DNA of 8,601 nucleotides, taken from NCBI GenBank assembly GCA_002493305.1, contig DKYJ01000057.1, forward strand, positions 9,540 to 18,140. Direction: 5' to 3'. Made by a program: the position numbers and the translations under genes. Under the pieces are notes generated by a model. That model was not told the origin of the DNA. It did not search any database and saw only the letters and a program-made list of their open reading frames with translations. This document shows, one piece after another, positions 1 through 6,646 of this stretch (position 1 is its first letter; each line of letters opens with the position of its first letter). This DNA comes from Clostridiales bacterium UBA7103. Lineage in GTDB: Bacteria > Bacillota > Clostridia > Oscillospirales > Oscillospiraceae.

Positions 1-585
1 CTGATCTGGCTGTCCAACTACAACACCGCCGGCACCGCCAAGCTGGTCATCAACACCATGATCCAGAAGTACGGCCACGACGAGGGCATCCAGTACCTTG
101 TTGACCTTGACAAGAACATCGAGGTCTACACCAAGTCCGGCTCCGGCCCGTCCAAGAATGTGGGCACCGGCGAGTGCGTCATCGGCATCGGCTTCCTGCA
201 TGACGGCATCACCCAGATCCTTGATAACGGCTACACCAATATCCAGCTTGTTATCCCCTCCAGCGGCACCTCCTTTGAGATCGGCGCCACCGCCATCTTC
301 AAGGGTGCGGCTCATCCCAACGCCGCTAAGCTCTGGATCGAGTTTGCGCTCTCTCCCGACTGCGTGAACATCGCCAAGGACAACGGCTCTTACCAGTTCC
401 TGGTTCTCGATAACGCCGAGCAGCCGCCTCAGGCTGCCGAGTTCGGCCTCGACCCCGAGAACGTCATGGAGTACGATTTTGAGGACGCTACCAACAACAT
501 CAAGACCTATATCGAGGAAGTCATGACCGCTCTGGCCGATGCCGGCGCCAACACCGAGGACACCTCCCGTTTCCAGACTGAGTGA
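1..585 (+). CDS. AfuA/FbpA-type ABC transporter solute-binding protein, C-terminal part (5' end outside window)
   Basis: Frame 1 is open from the first base to the TGA at 583-585, giving 194 visible residues. The start, signal peptide and N-terminal lobe lie upstream of the window. The visible part carries features of the second lobe of COG1840-like proteins (AfuA, FbpA): a GIGFLHDGI segment (His and Asp codons at 199-204), then PSSGTSFEIGA (Glu codon at 277-279), then HPNAAKLWIEFALSP, the usual helix near the C-terminal end. As I recall, AfuA uses a His-Asp pair and a Glu in this region to hold hexose phosphate, so a phosphorylated substrate fits as well as iron does; this is inference. The two genes downstream are a matching permease and ATPase, so it should be the extracellular binding component of that importer. 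Codon use is strongly biased (ATC, AAC, ACC, AAG, almost no ATA), as expected of an abundant protein. A strong terminator follows 30 bp after the stop and separates it from the permease gene. Confidence 0.9.
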   Translation: MIWLSNYNTAGTAKLVINTMIQKYGHDEGIQYLVDLDKNIEVYTKSGSGPSKNVGTGECVIGIGFLHDGITQILDNGYTNIQLVIPSSGTSFEIGATAIFKGAAHPNAAKLWIEFALSPDCVNIAKDNGSYQFLVLDNAEQPPQAAEFGLDPENVMEYDFEDATNNIKTYIEEVMTALADAGANTEDTSRFQTE

Positions 586-615
586 TATAACTACAAAAAT
601 ATAGAATTGTCCCGC

Positions 616-648
616 AAGAGCGGCGGCCCAAGCCGCCGCTCTTCTTTT
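616..648 (+). terminator. Intrinsic terminator after the solute-binding protein gene
   Basis: A perfect 12-bp stem, AAGAGCGGCGGC (616-627) with GCCGCCGCTCTT (632-643), closes a 4-nt CCAA loop. It is followed by CTTTT (644-648). It lies 30 bp past the solute-binding protein stop and before the permease. It would leave far more transcript of the binding protein than of the membrane components. The permease would then depend on read-through or on a promoter I cannot see. Confidence 0.9.
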
Positions 649-649
649 A

Positions 650-812
650 AGGCAAGCGCTGAACAAATCGCATCGGTGCTTTGCGGATAATTTGCGCCCT
701 GATTTTGTCAGTCTTTCTTGCCATACACAAAGTATTGTCTACGAAAAACTGCCTTCATCAGGACACAAATTTTCTCGCAAATCGCTCTCAGCAATTTATT
801 CATCGCTTACCT
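650..812 (+). mobile_element. MITE-like foldback element, copy 1
   Basis: This 163-bp intergenic element has imperfect terminal inverted repeats. The left end AGGCAAGCGCTGAACAAATC (650-669) matches the reverse complement of the right end (791-812), which reads AGGTAAGCGATGAATAAATT, with four differences. The inverted similarity continues inward to about 52 bp per arm (650-701 against 759-812), including TTTGCGgataATTTGCG on the left and TTTGCGagaaAATTTGTG on the right. The whole element could therefore fold into one long hairpin. It has no convincing gene of its own. It is about 80% identical, by hand alignment, to the reverse complement of 3784-3945. No clear target-site duplication is visible. 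It starts 2 bp after the T-run of the terminator and ends 29 bp before the permease ribosome binding site. Two copies with shared ends and divergent centres fit a non-autonomous mobile element; the transposase family is unknown. Confidence 0.78.
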
Positions 813-841
813 GCTATTCCATTATTCAGACAAAAATCTGG

Positions 842-848
842 AAAGGAG
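842..848 (+). promoter_or_regulatory. Ribosome binding site that sets the permease start
   Basis: AAAGGAG lies 5 bp before the ATG at 854. It decides the start. The same frame stays open upstream to an ATG at 692, but that stretch lies inside and just after the MITE and has no such site. Confidence 0.85.
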
Positions 849-853
849 CAGTT

Positions 854-2566
854 ATGGCAAGAGGCCAAAGCGCGGCGCTGGACAGAAAAAAACTGATGGC
901 CGACCCTATCATGGTCACTACCATCGTCGTGCTCATAACATTTTTGACTTTGTTTATTCTCTATCCGCTGGCGATATTGCTGGTGGACAGCTTCTATGGC
1001 GACGGGGGCTTCTCCCTGAATATCTTCAAGCGCATTTTCGCCATGCCCACCTTTACCACTGCCATTACCAACACCCTGAAGATCGGCTTCATGGTGGGCA
1101 TACTCTCGACCCTTATAGGGCTGCTGTTCGCGTATGTGGAGGTCTATGTACGCGTAGGCAAATTTGTGGGAGGGCTTTTTAAGGCGGTCTCCATGCTGCC
1201 GGTAGTGTCGCCTCCCTTCGTGCTGAGCCTTTCAATGATAATGCTCTTCGGCAAGGCCGGCATCATCACGCGCTTTATTCTCGGCATTTATGACAACAGC
1301 GTTTACGGCTACTGGGGCATTGTTATTGTCCAGACCCTGACCTTCTTCCCGGTCTGCTACATGATGCTCAAGGGCCTGCTGAAAAATATCGATCCCTCTC
1401 TCGAGGAGGCGGCGCGGGACATGGGCGCCAGCCGCTCAAAGGTGTTCACCAGCGTGACATTGCCGCTGATGCTGCCGGGGCTGGGCAACGCCTTTCTTGT
1501 TACCTTTATTGAGTCCATCGCGGACTTTGCAAACCCCATGCTCATCGGCGGCTCTTATGATACCCTCGCCACCACTATCTACCTCCAGATAACCGGCGCT
1601 TACGATAAGGCGGGCGCGGCTGCCATGGCGGTGGTGCTGCTGTGCATAACGCTTTTGATGTTCGCAGTGCAGAAATATTATCTTGAGGCAAAGACCGCCG
1701 CTACCCTTACCGGCAAGGCCTCCCGCGGACGCATGCTCATCGAGGATAGGAGCGTGAAGGTTCCGCTGACTGTGCTCTGCGCCATGGCGGCTATCTTCGT
1801 AATCATGATGTACATATGCGTGCCTATCGGGGCGTGCTTCCCCACATGGGGCTTCAAGTTCTTCCCGCTGACGGGCAAGTGGTTCCAGCTCATCTTCACC
1901 CGGTACCACGGCTTCCAAGCCTTCCGGGATTCCTTCCTGCTGTCTGTTATCGCCGCCCCGATCACGGCGCTGCTGAGCATGATAATCTCCTACCTTGTGG
2001 TCAAGAGGAAATTCAAGTCAAAGGGCTTTATTGAGGCTGTTTCCATGCTGGCAATGGCCGTTCCCGGCACTGTTCTGGGCGTTGGCTATATCCGCGGCTT
2101 TTCCGGCGGCATTTTCCACACCGGCTTCATGCAGGGCATATACGGCACGGGGCTTATCCTTATAATCGTGTTCATCGTGCGCTCGCTGCCCACTGGCACA
2201 AGAAGCGGTATCTCCGCTCTGCGGCAGATAGACAAATCCATTGAGGAATCGGCCTACGACATGGGCGCGAACAGCTTCAAGGTGTTCATGACAGTGACCC
2301 TGCCGCTGATAAAGGATTCCTTCCTCAGCGGACTTGTGACGGCATTTGTCCGCAGCATAACGGCAATTTCCGCCATTATCCTGCTGGTCACGCCGCAGTT
2401 TCTGCTTATCACGGTGCAGATCAACGAGTTCGCAGAGAAAGGCTCATACAGCCTCGCCTGCGCTTTTGCCACTATACTTATAATAATCACCTACGGCGCC
2501 GTGCTGCTGATGAACCTGTTCATAAAGCACTTCGGCACCAGTAAAAAAATAAAGGAGGAGACCTGA
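854..2566 (+). CDS. ABC transporter permease, two fused domains (AfuB/FbpB type)
   Basis: This 570-residue inner-membrane protein carries two BPD_transp_1 permease domains in one chain, as in FbpB and AfuB. About twelve hydrophobic segments are visible, at roughly residues 22-46, 77-97, 115-135, 150-172, 205-230, 253-273, 304-328, 360-384, 392-412, 430-446, 490-515 and 535-557. Each half has a cytoplasmic EAA loop that docks the ATPase: EEAARDMGAS followed by VTLPL at about 184-205, and EESAYDMGAN followed by VTLPL at about 464-485. It forms the translocation path for the substrate delivered by the upstream binding protein. The start at 854 is chosen for its AAAGGAG site; the frame runs open to 692, but the extra 54 residues would be MITE-derived. 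The ATPase gene begins 3 bp after the stop. ATA and AGG codons are commoner here than in the binding-protein genes, in line with lower expression. Confidence 0.93.
   Translation: MARGQSAALDRKKLMADPIMVTTIVVLITFLTLFILYPLAILLVDSFYGDGGFSLNIFKRIFAMPTFTTAITNTLKIGFMVGILSTLIGLLFAYVEVYVRVGKFVGGLFKAVSMLPVVSPPFVLSLSMIMLFGKAGIITRFILGIYDNSVYGYWGIVIVQTLTFFPVCYMMLKGLLKNIDPSLEEAARDMGASRSKVFTSVTLPLMLPGLGNAFLVTFIESIADFANPMLIGGSYDTLATTIYLQITGAYDKAGAAAMAVVLLCITLLMFAVQKYYLEAKTAATLTGKASRGRMLIEDRSVKVPLTVLCAMAAIFVIMMYICVPIGACFPTWGFKFFPLTGKWFQLIFTRYHGFQAFRDSFLLSVIAAPITALLSMIISYLVVKRKFKSKGFIEAVSMLAMAVPGTVLGVGYIRGFSGGIFHTGFMQGIYGTGLILIIVFIVRSLPTGTRSGISALRQIDKSIEESAYDMGANSFKVFMTVTLPLIKDSFLSGLVTAFVRSITAISAIILLVTPQFLLITVQINEFAEKGSYSLACAFATILIIITYGAVLLMNLFIKHFGTSKKIKEET
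2551..2558 (+). promoter_or_regulatory. Ribosome binding site of the ATPase gene
   Basis: AAAGGAGG sits inside the last codons of the permease, 11 bp before the ATG at 2570. This arrangement implies coupled translation of permease and ATPase. Confidence 0.8.
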
Positions 2567-2569
2567 GCC

Positions 2570-3649
2570 ATGGAAAAGACTAAAAAAGGTGTCCGTCTGG
2601 AGCATATTTCAAAAATCTATCAGGATCCCAAAACCGGCAAGGATTTTTACGCCGTGAAGGATACCTCTCTTGAGATCGAGCCGGGCAGTTTCGTGACGCT
2701 GCTGGGGCCCTCCGGCTGCGGCAAGACCACAACGCTGAGAATGATTGCCGGCTTTGAAAGCCCGGACGAGGGCGAAATTTATCTCGGGGACGAGGCGATA
2801 AACGAGCTGACCCCCAACAAGCGCGACACGGCCATGGTTTTCCAGAGCTATGCCCTGCTGCCGCACTATAATGTGTTTGACAATGTGGCCTACGGTCTGA
2901 AGCTGCGCAAGGTTCCAAAGGACGAGATAAAAGAGCGCGTCATGAGGATACTCGACCTGGTGGAGCTGACCGGCATGGAAGGGCGCATGACAAACCAGCT
3001 CTCCGGCGGCCAGCAGCAGCGCGTCGCGCTGGCAAGGGCGCTGGTCATCGAGCCGTCCGTGCTTCTCTTTGATGAGCCGCTGAGTAACCTTGACGCGAAG
3101 CTGCGTGTTTCCATGCGCACCGAGATACGCCGCATCCAGCAGGAAGTGGGCATCACCGCTATATACGTGACCCACGATCAGAGCGAGGCCATGGCGCTCT
3201 CTGACAAGATAATCATCATGAACAAGGGCGTTGTGGCGCAGATGGGCACGCCGCAGGAGATTTATTACCGCCCCAACAGCGAGTTTGTGGCGGATTTCAT
3301 CGGCGAGGCAAACTTCCTGCGCGGCAAGATGATGGGTCAGGCGGAAAACGGCCATGTGCTGCTGGACGTGGCGGGGAACACAGTCAGCGTTCTGGGCAGA
3401 GAGGGCATGGAGCAGGGACAGGACTACACTGTGGTTCTGCGCCCGGAGGCCGCCTCTCTTGCCGACAGCGGCGGGCTTCCCTGCAAGGTGGTGCTCTCCT
3501 GCTTCATGGGCTCCTACCAGAACTATCATGTCATGGTGGGCGATACTCTTGTAAAGCTGGAGGAGCACAACCCCAAGAATAAGCGCATCTATGCCGAGGG
3601 TGAAGATTGCGCGCTGGTTTTCGAGGCCGACTCCGTGCATATCCTGTGA
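2570..3649 (+). CDS. ABC transporter ATP-binding protein (FbpC/AfuC/PotA type)
   Basis: This 359-residue cytoplasmic ATPase should power the importer. All motifs are intact: Walker A GPSGCGKT (residues 46-53), Q-loop Gln92 in VFQSYALLP, signature LSGGQ (144-148), Walker B VLLFDE with catalytic Glu169, D-loop SNLDAK, and switch His202 in YVTHDQSEAMALSD. The sequence RDTAMVFQSYALLPHYNVFD is typical of the FbpC/PotA/UgpC subfamily. After about residue 240 a TOBE-like regulatory region of roughly 115 residues follows. Length is normal for the subfamily. It begins 3 bp after the permease stop and is followed 35 bp downstream by a terminator, so it is the last gene of the transport operon. Sequence alone does not separate iron, sugar-phosphate, phosphonate or polyamine specificity. 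Confidence 0.95.
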   Translation: MEKTKKGVRLEHISKIYQDPKTGKDFYAVKDTSLEIEPGSFVTLLGPSGCGKTTTLRMIAGFESPDEGEIYLGDEAINELTPNKRDTAMVFQSYALLPHYNVFDNVAYGLKLRKVPKDEIKERVMRILDLVELTGMEGRMTNQLSGGQQQRVALARALVIEPSVLLFDEPLSNLDAKLRVSMRTEIRRIQQEVGITAIYVTHDQSEAMALSDKIIIMNKGVVAQMGTPQEIYYRPNSEFVADFIGEANFLRGKMMGQAENGHVLLDVAGNTVSVLGREGMEQGQDYTVVLRPEAASLADSGGLPCKVVLSCFMGSYQNYHVMVGDTLVKLEEHNPKNKRIYAEGEDCALVFEADSVHIL

Positions 3650-3683
3650 GACACGGCGGCACTTACAACAAATAACGGCTTTG

Positions 3684-3716
3684 CACCGGCATGGCAAGCT
3701 CCATGCCGGTGTTTTT
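3684..3716 (+). terminator. Intrinsic terminator after the ATPase gene
   Basis: An 11-bp perfect stem, CACCGGCATGG (3684-3694) with CCATGCCGGTG (3701-3711), encloses a 6-nt loop and is followed by TTTTT (3712-3716). It ends the permease-ATPase transcript and separates it from the sensor operon. Confidence 0.92.
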
Positions 3717-3749
3717 ATGCCCAAAATTGAAGAAACAGGGGCAAATTGC

Positions 3750-3779
3750 TTGAAATATCGGCTCATTGCATGGTAAAAT
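3750..3779 (+). promoter_or_regulatory. Predicted sigma-A promoter of the sensor operon
   Basis: TTGAAA (3750-3755) is followed after 18 bp by TAAAAT (3774-3779), with a TGG extension just before the -10 box (extended -10 form). Transcription would start near 3785-3788, at the left edge of the second MITE. Almost the whole MITE would then be untranslated leader. Prediction from sequence only. Confidence 0.6.
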
Positions 3780-3783
3780 CAAG

Positions 3784-3945
3784 AAGTAACCGATGAATAA
3801 ATCGGCGAGAGTGATTTGCGAGAGAATTTGTGTTCTGGCGATGACACTTTTTTGCAGACATACTTTGTGTATTTCAAGAAAAAGTGGCGAGGGCAGGACG
3901 CAAATTGTCCGCAAAACGCCGAGGCGATTTGTTCAGCGGTTACTT
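3784..3945 (-). mobile_element. MITE-like foldback element, copy 2 (opposite orientation)
   Basis: The 315-bp gap 3650-3964 holds, in order, a terminator, a promoter and this 162-bp element; I see no gene in it. Its + strand is the reverse complement of copy 1 at about 80% identity. The ends are terminal inverted repeats: AGTAACCGATGAATAAATCG at 3785-3804 against AGTAACCGCTGAACAAATCG read from the right end, two differences in 20 bp. The match extends to GA just outside (3783-3784 and 3945-3946). As in copy 1, the arms stay inversely similar for about 52 bp. The best-conserved blocks between copies are the ends, ATACACAAAGTA near the centre, and CTCGCAAATC. It lies between the promoter and the ribosome binding site of the sensor lipoprotein gene, so it would be transcribed as a structured leader. 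Confidence 0.78.
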
Positions 3946-3952
3946 CAAAAAA

Positions 3953-3960
3953 GAGGTGAT
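3953..3960 (+). promoter_or_regulatory. Ribosome binding site that sets a TTG start
   Basis: GAGGTGAT is a full 8-base match to the 16S 3' end (AUCACCUC) and stands 4 bp before TTG at 3965, with the GAGG core 8 bp away. It favours that TTG over the in-frame GTG at 3956, which lies inside the site itself. Confidence 0.75.
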
Positions 3961-3964
3961 AGTT

Positions 3965-4951
3965 TTGAGAAAAGCATTGCTGCTGCTCATGGCAATGGTG
4001 CTGCTGCTCGGCGGCTGCGGTGTGAGCGGGAACGACTACTCCGCCCTTATGCCCGGAGATGAAGAGCGGCTCGTCATATATACCTCCCACAAGGAAGATG
4101 TCTATGCCCCGATAATCCGCGAGTTTGAGCGGCGCACCGGGATATGGACGGAGCTTAAAACCGGAGGCACCAATGAGCTGCTGGAGGAGATAGCCGCCGG
4201 GAATACAAATTGTGATCTGATGTTCGGCGGGGGCGTGGACAGCCTGAGCGCCTATGCCGACTGCTTTATAAAATACAACAGCCCCGCCATGGCGCAGGTG
4301 GACGAAAAATTTACCGGCGACGGGACGTGGACACCCTTTTCCTCCCTGCCGCTGGTGCTGATATACAACACGCAGCTTGTGCGCCTGAACCCGCCCACGG
4401 GCTGGCAAAGCCTGCTTGACAGCGAGTGGCGCGGCAAAATAGCCTTTGCTGACCCCACCGTCTCCGGCTCGAGCTACACGGCTTTGTGCACGATGGCCCA
4501 AGCTGTCGGAGGCGACGCGGAGGATATCATAATAAGCTTTGCGGAGAACCTTGACGGGCGGCAGGCAGAGGGCTCCGGCCTCGTGGTGGGTCGGGTGGCC
4601 GAGGGCAGCTGCTATATCGGCGTGACATTGGAAGAAACGGCGCTCCGGGCAGTTTCGGAGGGCTATGACATCGCCCTTGTGTACCCCGAGGAGGGGACAA
4701 GCGCGCTTCCGGATGGGGCGGCGATCGTCAAGGGCAGTAAGCATGAGGAAAACGCCAGAAGATTTATAGATTTTTTGCTCAGCAAAGATGTGCAGGAGCG
4801 CCTGCCGGATAAATTCTCCCGCCGCAGTGTTCTTTCGGATGCAGACAGCGAGCCGGAGCTTGAGCTGATGGACTATGACCTTGGCTGGGCCAGCTCCGCT
4901 CAGACGGAGCTTCTCAAGAGCTGGCAGAAATATTTTGAGGGCGTGCAATGA
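3965..4951 (+). CDS. Sensor-associated lipoprotein solute-binding protein (HptA/PgtC-like, COG1840 type)
   Basis: This 328-residue predicted lipoprotein starts at TTG. The N-terminus MRKALLLLMAMVLLLGGC is a compact signal peptide with lipobox LGGC, so Cys18 would be lipidated and the protein held outside the membrane. COG1840-type marks follow: YTSHKEDVY (39-47), a TGGTNELLEEIAAG stretch (67-79), LVLIYNT (130-136), WRGKIAFADPTVSGSS (155-170), IGVTLEE (218-224), YPEEGTSALPDG (240-251) and HEENARRFIDFLLS (260-273). It is not next to its own permease. Its stop overlaps the kinase start (ATGA, 4948-4951), which argues for a sensing role, presenting ligand to the kinase's outer domain, as HptA does for HptS and PgtC for PgtB. 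Where the importer's binding protein has His-Asp and Glu, this one has Glu223-Glu224 and Leu248, so its ligand contacts may differ. An in-frame open stretch back to 3884 is MITE-derived. Confidence 0.85.
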   Translation: MRKALLLLMAMVLLLGGCGVSGNDYSALMPGDEERLVIYTSHKEDVYAPIIREFERRTGIWTELKTGGTNELLEEIAAGNTNCDLMFGGGVDSLSAYADCFIKYNSPAMAQVDEKFTGDGTWTPFSSLPLVLIYNTQLVRLNPPTGWQSLLDSEWRGKIAFADPTVSGSSYTALCTMAQAVGGDAEDIIISFAENLDGRQAEGSGLVVGRVAEGSCYIGVTLEETALRAVSEGYDIALVYPEEGTSALPDGAAIVKGSKHEENARRFIDFLLSKDVQERLPDKFSRRSVLSDADSEPELELMDYDLGWASSAQTELLKSWQKYFEGVQ

Positions 4952-6645
4952 GAGCGTGGATAAGGCGGTCTTTCAAAAACCGCATATTGTGCACGGTGCT
5001 GTTGGCGGCGCTGCTGCCGCTGCTGCTGTGCGATGTTTTCATGGTGCGTGCTATGATAGTCCGAAACGAGCGCAGCCTTGCCGGACAGGCTCAGGAGGAG
5101 CTTTCAAAAGCGGGGGAGCGATATTACGGCTTTCTTGACGAGCTTGACGGCACGGCGGAGCGCCTTGCCGACAGCACTGCCGTGAGAAGCGCCCTGCGCC
5201 GCGGCGGCGGGGACTCGAGAATACTCTATCAGGTGCTTTACAGGAACACTCAGGAGCTCAGAAGCTATGCCGGCTTCGGAATTTACGGGCCGGAGGGCGA
5301 TTGCCTTTACAGCACCGACGGCAGGCTTCCGGCGGGCGAGCTTGACACGGGCTGGGGCCTTTTGTACATGGCGGAGAACACTGATCAAACGGCTTTCTGC
5401 GCCGGTGACAGCCGGACTCTTGAGGGCGCCAGATCCATAAGGACTTCCGGAGGCAGGATACTGGGCTATATCGTCATGCAGGTGGAGCAGAGCGGCTTTG
5501 ACGCGCTTTTTGCCGATATTATCGACCCCATGAACGACCTTATGATATTTGACGGCACTTGGCGCGGGATATATTTCACGCAGTCAGGCAGAGCCGAGGA
5601 GACGGCGGCGCGGCTCAGAGAGCAATTCCTCTCCGGCGAAAGGCTCATTGGCGATAATGAGGACTGCGTATACACGCTCAGCCGCGGAGAGCGGGACGAG
5701 AGCTTCATTTTGCAGCAGCCGAAGAACTACACCTCTGCCGTGCGGCACACAATCCGCTCCGTCAGCGTCATAATGGGCGCGCTGGGGCTGCTGCTGTGCT
5801 TCTGGTGCGCATGGCAGCTCAGCCGGCAGCTCTTTGAGCCTGTGCAGAAGCTTGACACTGCCATGCGCCGGGTCGAGCAGGGCGACTACAGCGTGGAGCT
5901 TGAAAGCGGCGCCGAGGACGAGCTGGGCAGGCTAACGGCAAACTTCAACCGCATGACAAGAGAGTACCGGGAAAACCTTGAGCGCTCCGTGCAGCGCGAG
6001 CGGGAGCTCAATGAGACGCGCCTGAGTATGCTTCAGGCGCAGCTGAACCCCCACTTTCTGTACAACACCCTTGACAGCATAAAGTGGATGGGCGTTACAA
6101 ACGGCGTGCCCCAGGTGGCGGGTATGGCGACCGACCTTGCCGCGCTGCTCAGAGCCGGCATTTCCGGGGAAAAGCTTATCACTCTGGAGCAGGAGCTTGA
6201 GCTTATCGACAGATATCTTGAGATACAGGAGATGCGCTTTGCCGACAGCTTCACCTGCGAGGTGGAGGTAGAGGACAGGTTCCAGCACTGCATTATTCCA
6301 AAGCTGGTGCTCCAGCCTATTGTTGAAAACGCCATAATCCACGGCGTTTCGGACATGGAGTACGGCTATATCAAGATAAGCGCCCGGGAGGAGCGGGGAG
6401 ATCTCATCCTCACCGTCAGCGACAACGGAAAGGGAATTTCCGAGGATGTGCTGGAGCTTCTCAACAGCCCCGGACATCAGATGCCCGGCGGGCATCTGGG
6501 GCTTAGCAATGTGGACAGGATAATAAGGCTCTATTACGGCGAGAGCTACGGCATAGAGGTGTTCTCAAGCCCGGGCGAGGGCTGCCGTGTGGAGCTGCGG
6601 CTGCCTTATGAGAAGGCGGATAAAAACGAGGGGGAGACGATATGA
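4948..6645 (+). CDS. Sensor histidine kinase, YesM/HptS type
   Basis: This 565-residue membrane kinase has a first transmembrane helix at about 13-34, an outer sensor domain at about 35-268, a second helix at about 269-289, and a HAMP linker at about 290-343 (LFEPVQKLDTAMRRVEQGDY). A His_kinase domain of the LytS/YesM type follows, with QLNPHFLYNTLDSI holding phospho-acceptor His369. The C-terminal ATPase domain has N-box PIVENAIIHG (Asn461), G1 box DNGKG (492-496) and G2 box GHLGLSN (515-521). All catalytic residues are present. It starts at an ATG overlapping the TGA of the lipoprotein gene, with GAGGG six bases upstream, so translation is coupled. The regulator starts 1 bp after its stop. 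It should autophosphorylate in response to the outer lipoprotein or its ligand and pass phosphate to Asp55 of the next protein. The outer domain has no motif I recognise. Confidence 0.94.
   Translation: MRAWIRRSFKNRILCTVLLAALLPLLLCDVFMVRAMIVRNERSLAGQAQEELSKAGERYYGFLDELDGTAERLADSTAVRSALRRGGGDSRILYQVLYRNTQELRSYAGFGIYGPEGDCLYSTDGRLPAGELDTGWGLLYMAENTDQTAFCAGDSRTLEGARSIRTSGGRILGYIVMQVEQSGFDALFADIIDPMNDLMIFDGTWRGIYFTQSGRAEETAARLREQFLSGERLIGDNEDCVYTLSRGERDESFILQQPKNYTSAVRHTIRSVSVIMGALGLLLCFWCAWQLSRQLFEPVQKLDTAMRRVEQGDYSVELESGAEDELGRLTANFNRMTREYRENLERSVQRERELNETRLSMLQAQLNPHFLYNTLDSIKWMGVTNGVPQVAGMATDLAALLRAGISGEKLITLEQELELIDRYLEIQEMRFADSFTCEVEVEDRFQHCIIPKLVLQPIVENAIIHGVSDMEYGYIKISAREERGDLILTVSDNGKGISEDVLELLNSPGHQMPGGHLGLSNVDRIIRLYYGESYGIEVFSSPGEGCRVELRLPYEKADKNEGETI
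6628..6636 (+). promoter_or_regulatory. Ribosome binding site of the response regulator
   Basis: GAGGGGGAG lies at the end of the kinase gene, 10 bp before the ATG at 6647. It supports this start over the in-frame ATGs upstream, which lie inside the kinase gene. Confidence 0.7.
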
Positions 6646-6646
6646 G

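Noticed and set aside
692..853. N-terminal extension of the permease by 54 residues
   Set aside because: The extra stretch lies mostly in the MITE, has no ribosome binding site and encodes no typical permease sequence. ATG 854 has AAAGGAG at good spacing.
681..896. Small + strand reading frame in MITE copy 1, with a similar frame on the - strand at 3663-3914
   Set aside because: The two translations resemble each other only because the DNA repeats are homologous. No ribosome binding site is seen, several frames are equally similar, and both run out of the element.
1..3649. Confident call as an iron(III) importer
   Set aside because: The family is commonly labelled that way, but the tyrosine iron ligands cannot be verified in this fragment and the sensor context points toward organophosphates. 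Substrate left open.
2609..3766. Long - strand reading frame opposite the ATPase gene
   Set aside because: Antisense shadow of GC-rich codon use. The + strand has every ABC ATPase motif, and the antisense protein shows no family features.
3965..4020. CTG triplet-rich stretch in the lipoprotein start (also at about 5000-5030)
   Set aside because: It reflects leucine-rich signal or membrane helices written with the favoured CTG codon, not a functional repeat.
3779..4948. 389-codon - strand reading frame opposite the sensor lipoprotein gene
   Set aside because: The + strand encodes a clear lipoprotein with signal peptide and family motifs; the antisense frame has none and starts without a ribosome binding site.
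6587..6646. Upstream in-frame start for the response regulator
   Set aside because: It lies inside the kinase gene, while 6647 gives the canonical receiver N-terminus behind GAGGGGGAG.
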